The position numbers and the translations under genes are program-made. The notes below the pieces were generated by a model that was not told the origin of the DNA, did not search any database, and saw only the letters and a program-made list of their open reading frames with translations. DNA of 64,000 nt from CAVSIS01 sp963814875 (lineage in GTDB: Bacteria > Acidobacteriota > Thermoanaerobaculia > Thermoanaerobaculales > Sulfomarinibacteraceae), in contig CAWFFJ010000025.1 in assembly GCA_963814875.1 (NCBI GenBank), positions 1-64,000 of the forward strand, written 5' to 3'. Below are positions 33,513 to 41,386 of the stretch, piece by piece (positions within the stretch are counted from its first letter, which is position 1; the number at the start of each line of letters is the position of its first letter).

Positions 33513-35258
33513 TCACCCCCGCAGCGCGGACGCGAAGATCCCCGGTATGTGGCGCCAGCCAGGGTCCATGGCGAACTCGGCGACTCGGCGGGCGGTGACG
33601 GCGGCGGTTCGGTTGGTGACGAACCACGGCGGGCGCGGCAGCAGGCTCGCGTCGCCGTGCATCCAGGAGCGCGGGAAGGGGTAGAACGAGCCCCGCGCGA
33701 CGGTCTTCTCCGGGCGGTCGAAGAGGAAGCTGTTGTGGACCACGCCGATCCCGCTGCCGACCTCGGCCAACGTGTGCCCTGGGAACGCGCCCCACGACGC
33801 CTGGGCGAGGAGGAACGCGACCGCGTTCCACACGTTGACGCCGATCGAGCCGTAGCGCAGGTCGGCGAGGGCCTGGTCGAGGCGTGGGCCGAGTTCGCGC
33901 GCGGTCTTTGGGTGGACGATCACGGTCGCGCCGAGCGTGCCGTCGAGCCGTCGGTTGCAGAAGTCGACGGCGTTGGCGAGGAACTCGGCGGCATCGGCCC
34001 CGGGCAGGCTGGTCTCGGCAAGCACGGCGCCGAAGGCCTCGGTGGTGAAGCAGACCTCGTCGTCGGCATGTGGGTCGAGGCCGGTCACGAGGGTCCGCGG
34101 CACCTCACCGGCATAGAGCTCGGCGTCGGGGTGGGCCGCGAATGTCGCACGCTGGCGCTCAGCCGCACCGGGGTAGTAGGCGGTGCGGGGCGGCAGCTCG
34201 CGCATCAGGCCCCGCACCTCGTCCAGAAAGGCGTCGCGCAGCTCCCACTCGGCGGGGAGCACCAGCACCTGGGAGGCGACGCAGTTGCAGCCGGCGTTGT
34301 GGAGCTTCATGGTGACCGCGTTCTCGGCCTGAAAGCGCAGGTCCGCCCGGCTCCACGGGCCGGGCAGCACGATCGTCGGCCCGACCCCGCCGAGCTCGGA
34401 TGTGATCGGCTTGGCGAAAAGCGGCGTGCCGGCCGCCCTGCGGGCCTCGCCGACATCACCTGTTCCCCACACGATGGCGTCGTGGGTGCGGGCGCTTCCG
34501 GTGATGTGGATCTCATCGACTCCGTCGCGGCGGGTCAGGTAGGCGCCGACGTCGGCGCCGCCGGAAACCACCCGGAGATAGCTTGCCGCGACGAACGGGG
34601 CGAAGACCTCCTCCAGGATCGGGGCGAGGTATCCGTTGACCGGGTTCATCTTGAGCAGGACGACGTGGCCGAGGGCGATCAGCCGGTAGAGGGTGTCGAG
34701 GGGCGCGATGCTGTTGACGTTGCCGGCGCCGAGCACCAGGGCGACCTTCCCGCCGGTCTTGGCGCGGCGGTAGAGGCCCGCCATGTTCTCGCCGAGGTTG
34801 TCCTCGGTGACGCCCGGCTGCATCCAGACCTCGGCACGGATCCCGCTCATCAGCAGCCGGTCGAAGATCGTGCGCGGGAACACCGGAACCACGAGGCGTC
34901 CATCCGGGCGGGTGGAGATCCCCTCGAAGCGGGGTACGGACCCGGCGGCGATCGCGCGCAGGGTCTCGAGGTAGCCGTTGATCCCTCCGGCGAGCGCCCA
35001 CGGGCCGGTGACCCACTCCTCCCCGACCCAGGGCGAGTCGGGGTCGATGCGCTTGCCGGCGACCGAAGCGTCGACCCAGCGCTGGGCGCAGCGGGCGAGA
35101 TTGGCACGGCTCGCCAGCAGCAGCTCGATCTTGCGGGTCACCGGGAGGCGGGCCCACTCGTCGGCGTGGGCTGCCAGCTCGAGGAGGCAGAGGTCGAGCT
35201 CGCCGTGATTGTGCGGAGGAGACTGCGCAGCGCTGCGTTCAGGTTCCGGACGAGTCAT
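33513..35258 (-). CDS. aldehyde dehydrogenase superfamily protein
   Basis: A 581-aa NAD(P)-dependent dehydrogenase, longer than the usual ~480-500 aa. The cofactor region ALVLGAGNVNSIAPLDTLYRL, VDEIHITGSARTHDAI and ITSELGGVGPTIVL are recognisable. The catalytic cysteine lies in MKLHNAGCNCVASQVLV. The sequence resembles the acyl-CoA reductase/ALDH outlier group rather than classical ALDH; substrate not deducible. GTG 35264 two codons upstream is an alternative start; both follow a G-rich ribosome site. Confidence 0.8.
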   Translation of the reverse strand: MTRPEPERSAAQSPPHNHGELDLCLLELAAHADEWARLPVTRKIELLLASRANLARCAQRWVDASVAGKRIDPDSPWVGEEWVTGPWALAGGINGYLETLRAIAAGSVPRFEGISTRPDGRLVVPVFPRTIFDRLLMSGIRAEVWMQPGVTEDNLGENMAGLYRRAKTGGKVALVLGAGNVNSIAPLDTLYRLIALGHVVLLKMNPVNGYLAPILEEVFAPFVAASYLRVVSGGADVGAYLTRRDGVDEIHITGSARTHDAIVWGTGDVGEARRAAGTPLFAKPITSELGGVGPTIVLPGPWSRADLRFQAENAVTMKLHNAGCNCVASQVLVLPAEWELRDAFLDEVRGLMRELPPRTAYYPGAAERQRATFAAHPDAELYAGEVPRTLVTGLDPHADDEVCFTTEAFGAVLAETSLPGADAAEFLANAVDFCNRRLDGTLGATVIVHPKTARELGPRLDQALADLRYGSIGVNVWNAVAFLLAQASWGAFPGHTLAEVGSGIGVVHNSFLFDRPEKTVARGSFYPFPRSWMHGDASLLPRPPWFVTNRTAAVTARRVAEFAMDPGWRHIPGIFASALRG

Positions 35259-35530
35259 CCTCACCCCCCGAGGGTGCTTAATGGGCCGGCTGTGACGCTT
35301 GATCCGACTTTACACCAGTCTCCTCTCGCCGGTGTTCCCGCGGGTGTGTGAGCCGTCGGAGCCGGCCTTGCGAAACCAGAGCCCTCGAGTCACCCTCGAA
35401 CCGAGATCGAACCGAATCTGGACTCGCTGTGTGGAGGGAGCGGCCCCGGCCTCAGCTGGCTCCCGGGCTCCGCAGCCACCCGGAATCTGAGAGCGAGTAG
35501 AGGTCTCAAGATCGTGCTACCATTCGCCTC

Positions 35531-35953
35531 GTGCTCCGCCAGGTGACGCGCACGCCTCGGCCCCGGCACGATCCGGAGGCACGGCGGGGGCGCCGCAGCG
35601 AGGTCCGACGGGTTGCGGCGCTGGTGGTGTTGCCGCTGTGTCTGCTCGCTCTCAGCGTCGCGCCGCTCGGACACCTGCCCAGCGATCATCAGCGATGGCA
35701 GATGGTGGTCACGACCGGCGTGCCCCCGGGCCTCCAGCCGCACGGCATGACGGCCGACACGGGACGTCAGGCCCACTCCCGCTGCCTGGGCTGCGCGGTC
35801 GGTGTCGGATGGAGCGCGCTGCTCGCGGCGCATCCGGCCACCCTGACCTGTGTACCGGCCGGCCTGCCCCCTGATCCGACCTGGCAGGCGGCGACGAAGT
35901 CGACCCTCGCCGAGCCCTCGGCTCGCGGCCCGCCCCCCACCCTCCCGGTCTGA
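35531..35953 (+). CDS. small membrane-anchored protein at head of metal-uptake operon
   Basis: A 140-aa protein with a basic N-terminus, one hydrophobic segment (AALVVLPLCLLALSVAPLG) and a Cys-x-x-Cys in SRCLGCAVG among several histidines (GHLPSDHQRW, HG, HS). The Cys/His content and position directly before a porin, metal-binding lipocalin-free uptake genes suggest a metal-related role, perhaps like DUF2946 proteins. I do not recognise it firmly. The start is GTG 35531; a gap of 51 bp separates it from the next gene. Confidence 0.55.
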   Translation: MLRQVTRTPRPRHDPEARRGRRSEVRRVAALVVLPLCLLALSVAPLGHLPSDHQRWQMVVTTGVPPGLQPHGMTADTGRQAHSRCLGCAVGVGWSALLAAHPATLTCVPAGLPPDPTWQAATKSTLAEPSARGPPPTLPV

Positions 35954-36004
35954 ACGCGCTTCGTTTCGTCGAACGACAGTCAGACCCTGCGAAAGGGGGG
36001 AACC

Positions 36005-37297
36005 GTGACAGGCACAGGACTCCGCGGCTTTGCCGCCGCTTGCGTGATCGGTCTTTCCTGCGGGCTCGCGGCAGCCCAGACAGCGCCACCCGCCAAGGGT
36101 GCCGGACCCGGCGACGCGAGTCAGCAGATCGAGGCGCTGACCCACCAGCTCGAGGCCCTCCAGCAACAGATGAACGAGCTCAGGGATCAGCTGGCCGCCC
36201 TCCGTGGCCAGCAGGAAGCACAAAAGCAGCAGCAGCAGATCGAGGCCTTGCGTGAAGCGGCGAGGGCACAGGCGGCCACGGCCAGCGTCGCGCCGCACGA
36301 GGAGACGCAGACCTTCTCCTCGCGCACCAGGATGCAGCCCGAGCTCAACCCCGAGATCACGGTCGTGGGCGACATGCTCGCCTTCGCCCGCTCCGAGGGT
36401 CGCGACGGGTTCTCGGTGGGGGAGTGGGAGCTGGACGCCCAGTCGTACCTCGACCCCTACAGCTTCATGCACCTCACCCTGTCGGCGGCGGAAGGGGATG
36501 GGGCTTCGGTCGAAGAGGGGTACATCAAGTGGCTCGGGCTTCCCGGCCATCTGACCCTCACCGTCGGCAGGAAGCGGCAGCAGTTCGGGATCCTGAACCG
36601 CTGGCATCCCCATGCGCTCGACCAGGTCGAGCTGCCGCTCGCGATCCAGCGGGCCTTCGGAGAGGAAGGGCTGATCGGCACCGGCGTGTCGGTGGACTGG
36701 CTCATGCCGCGCCTGTGGGCCAGTACCAACGAGCTGACGGTCGAGGTCACCAACGCCGACAACGAGGCGGCCTTCGCCGGCAGCGACTGGCAGCACCCTG
36801 CGTTTCTGGCGCGACTCAAGAGCTACTGGGACCTCACGACCGACAGCTACTTCGAGCTCGGCCTCAACGCCCTCCACGGACCGGCGGACCCAGACGGCCA
36901 TCTCGGCCACGACCTCTTCGCCGCCGATCTGACCTACAGCTGGGCGCCGACAGCGCAGGCGACCTACCGGGGGGTCATCCTGCGCGGGATGCTGCTCGAC
37001 TCACGCCGCGAGCTTCCTGACGGCAGCCGGCAGCAGGCATGGGGGGGCTACGCCTACGGCCAGGTCCGCCTCGGTGAACGCTGGTTCACCGGGGTCCGGT
37101 ACGACCGGGCCGAGGAGGGACTGGGAGACGGAGAGGCAGTGTGGGGCCTGTCCCCGTACCTCACATGGTGGCAGTCCGAGTTCGTGCGCCTGCGCGCCGA
37201 GGCCAACCTTAGGCACTACCAGCTGAGCGGCTGGGACCGCGAGCTTCTGCTCCAGATCACACTGGCGGCCGGCCCACACCGCCACGACAGCTATTGA
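36005..37297 (+). CDS. porin-like outer-membrane protein with coiled-coil N-terminus
   Basis: A 430-aa exported protein: GTG start after AAAGGGGGG and a signal peptide ending LAAAQ. Residues ~40-85 are a Gln/Glu-rich coiled coil (IEALTHQLEALQQQMNELRD). From ~110 on, alternating strands with aromatic girdles (WELDAQSYLDPYSFMHLTLS, LTLTVGRKRQQFG) end in a terminal strand, as in phosphate-selective or carbohydrate porins. It is followed after 11 bp by a metal-binding ABC protein, so it probably opens the outer membrane to the same metal. Confidence 0.75.
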   Translation: MTGTGLRGFAAACVIGLSCGLAAAQTAPPAKGAGPGDASQQIEALTHQLEALQQQMNELRDQLAALRGQQEAQKQQQQIEALREAARAQAATASVAPHEETQTFSSRTRMQPELNPEITVVGDMLAFARSEGRDGFSVGEWELDAQSYLDPYSFMHLTLSAAEGDGASVEEGYIKWLGLPGHLTLTVGRKRQQFGILNRWHPHALDQVELPLAIQRAFGEEGLIGTGVSVDWLMPRLWASTNELTVEVTNADNEAAFAGSDWQHPAFLARLKSYWDLTTDSYFELGLNALHGPADPDGHLGHDLFAADLTYSWAPTAQATYRGVILRGMLLDSRRELPDGSRQQAWGGYAYGQVRLGERWFTGVRYDRAEEGLGDGEAVWGLSPYLTWWQSEFVRLRAEANLRHYQLSGWDRELLLQITLAAGPHRHDSY

Positions 37298-37308
37298 GGG
37301 AGACGGTC

Positions 37309-38328
37309 ATGAAGAAGACATCCGCGCTGCTCGCCTTTGTCCTGTTCCTGTGCGGGGCCGCCCAGGCGACGCCCGTGAAGGTGGTCACGACGCTGAGCTC
37401 CTACGCTGCCATCGCGCGCCAGCTGGGGGGAGACCGGGTGAGCGTCGAGTCCATCGCCCCGCCCGACGCCGATCCCCACTTCATCAAGCCAAAGCCCTCC
37501 TACGCGTTGATGCTGCGCGACGCCGACCTCTTCGTCAGCACCGGCCTGGACCTCGAGATGTGGGTTCCGGCCCTGGTCGAGAAGGCCGGCAACCGGCGCA
37601 TCGTCGAGGGCAATCCGGGATACGTGTCCGCCTCGACGGGGGTGACGCTGCTGCAGAAGCCGGAAACGCTGTCGCGACTGGGCGGGGACATCCACGTCTA
37701 CGGCAATCCCCATATCGCCACCTCTCCGCTCAACGCCAAGATCATCGCCCGCAACATCGCCACCGGCCTGTGCAACGTGGACAGCGCCGGGTGCTCGACC
37801 TACAAGGCCAACCTGGCGAGCTTCGAGAGCGACATGAACAGGCGGCTCTACGGCGACAGGCTGGTCGACGCCCTGGGCGCCGACGTGCTCGACCCGCTGG
37901 CGCAGTCCGGCCAGCTGATCCCGTTCCTGCGTGAGCACGGACAGCTCGACCTGCTCGGAGGCTGGCTCGCCCAGGGAATGGTGTTTCGCGATCGCGACAT
38001 CATCTGCTACCACAGGCAGTGGGTCTACTTCACGAGCCTGTTCGGGCTCAAGGTGGTGGACTTCGTCGAGCCCAAGCCGGGGATTCCACCCACCGCCCGC
38101 CACGTGGCCGAGCTGATCGACAGGATCCAGGGCGGTCACGTCAAGGTGCTGCTCAGCGCCGACTACCATGATCCGAACGCTCCCACCGCCATCGCCGAGC
38201 GAACCGGAATCACCATCGTCCGGGTCCCCGTGGGGACCGGTGAGGAGGGGATCGTGACCTTCGCCGACCTCATCGACCTCTGGGTGAACCGACTCGCAGC
38301 CGCGTACGGCGACAAGGAGGCATCGTGA
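37309..38328 (+). CDS. metal ABC transporter solute-binding protein (ZnuA-like)
   Basis: A 339-aa periplasmic protein of cluster A-I (Zn/Mn binding) with signal peptide KKTSALLAFVLFLCGAAQA. Likely metal ligands are His57 in PDADPHFIK, His135 in YGNPHIATSP, a later His in YHRQW and an Asp near SADYHD. It lacks the long His-rich loop of E. coli ZnuA. ATG 37309 follows GAGGGAGA; the stop overlaps the permease GTG (GTGA). Zinc or manganese is the likely ligand. Confidence 0.88.
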   Translation: MKKTSALLAFVLFLCGAAQATPVKVVTTLSSYAAIARQLGGDRVSVESIAPPDADPHFIKPKPSYALMLRDADLFVSTGLDLEMWVPALVEKAGNRRIVEGNPGYVSASTGVTLLQKPETLSRLGGDIHVYGNPHIATSPLNAKIIARNIATGLCNVDSAGCSTYKANLASFESDMNRRLYGDRLVDALGADVLDPLAQSGQLIPFLREHGQLDLLGGWLAQGMVFRDRDIICYHRQWVYFTSLFGLKVVDFVEPKPGIPPTARHVAELIDRIQGGHVKVLLSADYHDPNAPTAIAERTGITIVRVPVGTGEEGIVTFADLIDLWVNRLAAAYGDKEAS

Positions 38329-39215
38329 GCGAGATGCTGGCGTTTCTCGCGGCGCCCTTCGCAGCATGCTTCGTGCTGGTCGGGATTCACGCCTACTTCG
38401 GTATCCACGTGATCGAACGCCGGGTTCTCTTCGTGGACCTCGCGGTGGCCCAGTTCGCCGCCCTGGGGGCGGTGGTGGGCTTCGCGTTCGGGCATCATCC
38501 CGGCAGTACGGGCTCGACGGCCTGGAGCATGGGCTTCGCGGTGGTCGCGGCGGGGGTCTTCGCGGTCACCAGGATGCGGCATGAACGCATTCCACAGGAG
38601 GCGATCATTGGGATCACCTTCGTCGTCGCCTCGGCGCTCGCGATCCTGGTCGCCGACAAGGCGCCGGAGGGGGCCGAGACGATCAAGGAGACTCTGGCCG
38701 GGACGCTCCTGTGGGTCACGTGGCCCACGGTCGTCAAGGACCTGGTGATCTACTCGGGCGTGGGTCTGTTCCACTGGTTGCTGCGAGGGCGCTTCCTGCT
38801 CATCTCGCTCGACCCCGACGAGGCCTTCCGCAAGGGCTGGTGGGTTCGCTGGTGGGATTTCCTCTTCTACCTCAGCTTCGGCGTCATCATCACCTTCTCG
38901 GTCCAGATCGGTGGCGTGCTGATGGTGTTCAGCTATCTGGTGATCCCCGCGTGTGTCGCGATTCTGACCTGCCGCAGCATGCGTGCGCGTCTGATGGTCG
39001 GGTGGCTGGTGGGTTGGGTGGGTTCGGCCCTGGGGCTGCTGGCCTCCTACGCCTGGGACTTTCCCACCGGCCCGGCCATCGTCGTGGTGCTCGGCCTGAC
39101 CCTGGTCTCGGCGTGGTTTGCGGAGCTGGCCCGGCGCCGGAGGTCAACCGACGAGCCGCACTCGAGCGGTCTCCTCCGGCCGTCGGGGGCTGGAGGAGGA
39201 GCAGAGCGGACGTGA
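38325..39215 (+). CDS. metal ABC transporter permease (ZnuB-like)
   Basis: A 296-aa membrane protein with about eight helices of the FecCD/ABC-3 metal permease type (FVDLAVAQFAALGAVVGFAFG; IGGVLMVFSYLVIPACVAIL near the end). It is translationally coupled to the binding protein. No ATP-binding subunit follows: the next gene is an unrelated secreted protein after 168 bp. The ATPase must therefore be encoded elsewhere or be shared. The Arg/Gly-rich tail after residue 270 may be dispensable. Confidence 0.85.
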   Translation: MSEMLAFLAAPFAACFVLVGIHAYFGIHVIERRVLFVDLAVAQFAALGAVVGFAFGHHPGSTGSTAWSMGFAVVAAGVFAVTRMRHERIPQEAIIGITFVVASALAILVADKAPEGAETIKETLAGTLLWVTWPTVVKDLVIYSGVGLFHWLLRGRFLLISLDPDEAFRKGWWVRWWDFLFYLSFGVIITFSVQIGGVLMVFSYLVIPACVAILTCRSMRARLMVGWLVGWVGSALGLLASYAWDFPTGPAIVVVLGLTLVSAWFAELARRRRSTDEPHSSGLLRPSGAGGGAERT

Positions 39216-39383
39216 CAACCGCAGGCGCGAGCCGGGCTCTCCCTCGCCGGGCACGGACCGACCTCATGGCGGCCTCCGGTCGGTCCTCCGCCCCGGTGCA
39301 GCGGAGCGGCGGGATGTGCTACTTTAGAACTGCGACTCGCGCTCAATTGCGATCGAGACGACAACCCCAGAGGAGGACAGCCC

Positions 39384-40328
39384 ATGCGGACGACTCGTTT
39401 TCCGATTCCAATCTTGACTTGCGTCCTGGTGATCCTTGCGGTGGCCACGTCGGCGCACGCCCAGTTCGTGTCACCGTTCCACGTCATCCCGGTGATCGCC
39501 AAGCTGACCGGCGGCGCCGGCACCAAGTGGCAGAGCGACATGGCGATCACAAACGTCTCGAACCAGTCCGTCAACGTCGGACTGCAGTTCTTCCGCGAGG
39601 CCCAGAACAACAGCTTCAACGGGAGCTTCACCAAGGTGATCGGGCTTGACCCGGGGGAGACCCGGCTGGTCCAGGACGTGCTCGGAACGTACTTTCCAGA
39701 AGAGGGCGACACCAAGGGGATCTTCATGGTCATGTTTCAGGACAACGGCACCGGGGGCGACGGCCTGCTGGCCTTGACGACCCGGACCTACAACGCGGCC
39801 AACCCGTCGGCGACCTACGGCCAGACCGTGCCGTCGAACTTCCTGGGCATGATCTTCGGGCTCGGCAAGTCGATCCTGCCGGGTGTGCGCTACGACGCCA
39901 GCTACCGCACCAACATCGGCGTCGCGAACCTCGGCCCCGTGCCCGCACCGGTCATCGTGAAGATCTACGACGCGTCGGGCGCCCTGGTGAGCACTACGAG
40001 GCGCACCGTCGAGTCGTTCTCGCTGCGCCAATGGAGCCTTGCGGACCTCGGCGCGCCCAACCTCGCCAACGGACGGGCGGAGGTCCAACTGGACACCGGA
40101 AGCCAGGGCTTCGATCCCTGCGACCCCGGGTCGGTCCCCTTCCTGTCGACACTCCTGATGACCTACTCCTCCAAGGTCGACAACGCCACTGGCGATGCCG
40201 AGTTCGGCTACGGCCAGCTCGATTGGACCCAGTACGCCACCACTTGTGGGACCGATCCAACGGCCGACTGCACGTCGGCCGCGACGGCGCAGGGAATGGC
40301 GCGCCAGTTCATCTCAGCGTTTCGGTGA
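39384..40328 (+). CDS. secreted beta-sandwich protein
   Basis: A 314-aa exported protein (signal peptide ending TSAHAQ; GGAGGA before ATG 39384) that consists almost wholly of one domain. Landmarks HVIPVIAKLTGGAGTKWQSD, ...VQDVLGTYF, KGIFMV, TTRTYNAANPSATYGQ and YDASYRTNIGVANLG match in order those in the tandem domains of the 25255 protein (VPVVAHWPGAG..W.SD, RDVL, GTLKV, SRTYN..GTFGQ, YRTHVGLANL). It is also more distantly related to the N-terminus of the 19790 protein. Function unknown; a surface or extracellular adhesion module is a reasonable guess. Confidence 0.8.
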   Translation: MRTTRFPIPILTCVLVILAVATSAHAQFVSPFHVIPVIAKLTGGAGTKWQSDMAITNVSNQSVNVGLQFFREAQNNSFNGSFTKVIGLDPGETRLVQDVLGTYFPEEGDTKGIFMVMFQDNGTGGDGLLALTTRTYNAANPSATYGQTVPSNFLGMIFGLGKSILPGVRYDASYRTNIGVANLGPVPAPVIVKIYDASGALVSTTRRTVESFSLRQWSLADLGAPNLANGRAEVQLDTGSQGFDPCDPGSVPFLSTLLMTYSSKVDNATGDAEFGYGQLDWTQYATTCGTDPTADCTSAATAQGMARQFISAFR

Positions 40329-40489
40329 CCCCGCCGCCGCCGGGCTCGGGAGTCCACGCCGGTCGTCTCGGGTGCGGGCTGCGTCGGCCGGGGAACGGTC
40401 GTTGGGGTCCCTGGGGGGGTCCGCCGCCCCCTCCGCTCGGGTCGGACGGGCGGCCCATCGGACCCGATGAAATTGCTCCTGTCTTCCCG

Positions 40490-40603
40490 ATGAAACTGAT
40501 CGGGCGGGAGATGGACTTCGCCGGGCAGCTCGAGAACTACCCCCTTCCCGAGGAGGTTCTTGCGAGGTTGTTCGCGGCCCTGCAGGGTCTGCCGAAACCG
40601 TGA
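40490..40603 (+). CDS. possible 37-residue ORF
   Basis: A short frame (MKLIGREMDFAGQLENYPLP onward) in the 415-bp space before the response regulator. Its composition is protein-like, but there is no clear ribosome site and no recognisable family. The rest of 40329-40690 shows nothing I can support. Confidence 0.2.
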   Translation: MKLIGREMDFAGQLENYPLPEEVLARLFAALQGLPKP

Positions 40604-40693
40604 TCTTGGAAGAGTGTCGCGGGTCCCGCTGCCGGCTGGACACGGGAGGTTACGGTGTGCGACGATACATCGAGATTTCGGTTCAGGTAATGC

Positions 40694-40723
40694 TTGCGTT
40701 TCGTGCCCGTATCGCTGCATAAT
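40694..40723 (+). promoter_or_regulatory. putative promoter of the HTH-response regulator gene
   Basis: TTGCGT (40694-40699) and CATAAT (40718-40723) are spaced by 18 bp and lie 20 bp before the GTG start, with a G-rich ribosome site (GGGGGGGAGA) between. Moderate match to sigma-70 consensus. Confidence 0.4.
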
Positions 40724-40743
40724 CAGTGGGGGGGGAGACAATC

Positions 40744-41343
40744 GTGACTTTCGACTCGACTAAGCGCAATCTCACCACTGGGGACATCGCCGAGCTCTGC
40801 GGCGTCAACTTCCGCACCGTGATCCGCTGGATCCAGCGCGGGCACCTGAAGGCCTTCCAACTGCCGGGCCGCGGTGACAACCGCGTCCAGGTGGCGGATT
40901 TTCTGGCGTTTCTCCGGGAGAACAGCATGCCGATCCCGGAGGAGCTCCAGCGCACGTCGCGGAAGGTGCTGATCGTCGAAGACGACGACCGCATGGCCAA
41001 GGCGATCCAACGAACGCTGGGCCGCGCAGGCTTCGAAACAGAGATCGCCGCCGACGGCTTCAAGGCGGGAACGCTGGTCGCCAGCTTCACGCCGGCGGTG
41101 ATGACCCTCGACCTGAAGATGCCGGGTCTCGGCGGGCTCGAGGTCCTCAAGACGGTCCGCCAGGATCCCGAGCTGACCACGCTCAAAGTGCTGGTGGTCT
41201 CGGCCATGCCTCGCGAGGAGCTCGACGGGGCGCTCGCCGCCGGGGCGGACGACGTACTCGAGAAGCCGTTCGCCAACAAGGAACTCGTGCAGAAGGTCGC
41301 GACCCTCGCCGGGGTCGAGGTCGAGCAGCGCCCACGAGCCTGA
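40744..41343 (+). CDS. response regulator with N-terminal excisionase/MerR-type HTH
   Basis: A 199-aa protein with reversed layout. Residues 8-60 form a helix-turn-helix of the excisionase kind (LTTGDIAELCGVNFRTVIRW, then RVQVADFLAFLREN). Residues 73-195 are a phospho-acceptor REC domain with acidic pocket Glu79-Asp80-Asp81, phosphorylation site Asp123 (LDLKMPG) and Lys174 (EKPF). Most response regulators carry the output domain C-terminally, so this order is uncommon. The GTG start at 40744 is preferred over the GTG at 40726 because of the ribosome site. Its partner kinase could be the histidine kinase at 44333. Confidence 0.85.
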   Translation: MTFDSTKRNLTTGDIAELCGVNFRTVIRWIQRGHLKAFQLPGRGDNRVQVADFLAFLRENSMPIPEELQRTSRKVLIVEDDDRMAKAIQRTLGRAGFETEIAADGFKAGTLVASFTPAVMTLDLKMPGLGGLEVLKTVRQDPELTTLKVLVVSAMPREELDGALAAGADDVLEKPFANKELVQKVATLAGVEVEQRPRA

Positions 41344-41386
41344 GCGGCGCCTCGACGGCGCCCGGCATATCCGGCACAATGGCCTG

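Noticed and set aside
29733..35351. Very long open frames opposite cydAB and opposite/overlapping the peptidase and aldehyde dehydrogenase
   Set aside because: Arg/Gly/Asp/His-rich translations without domains; the opposite strand or other frames encode recognised enzymes.
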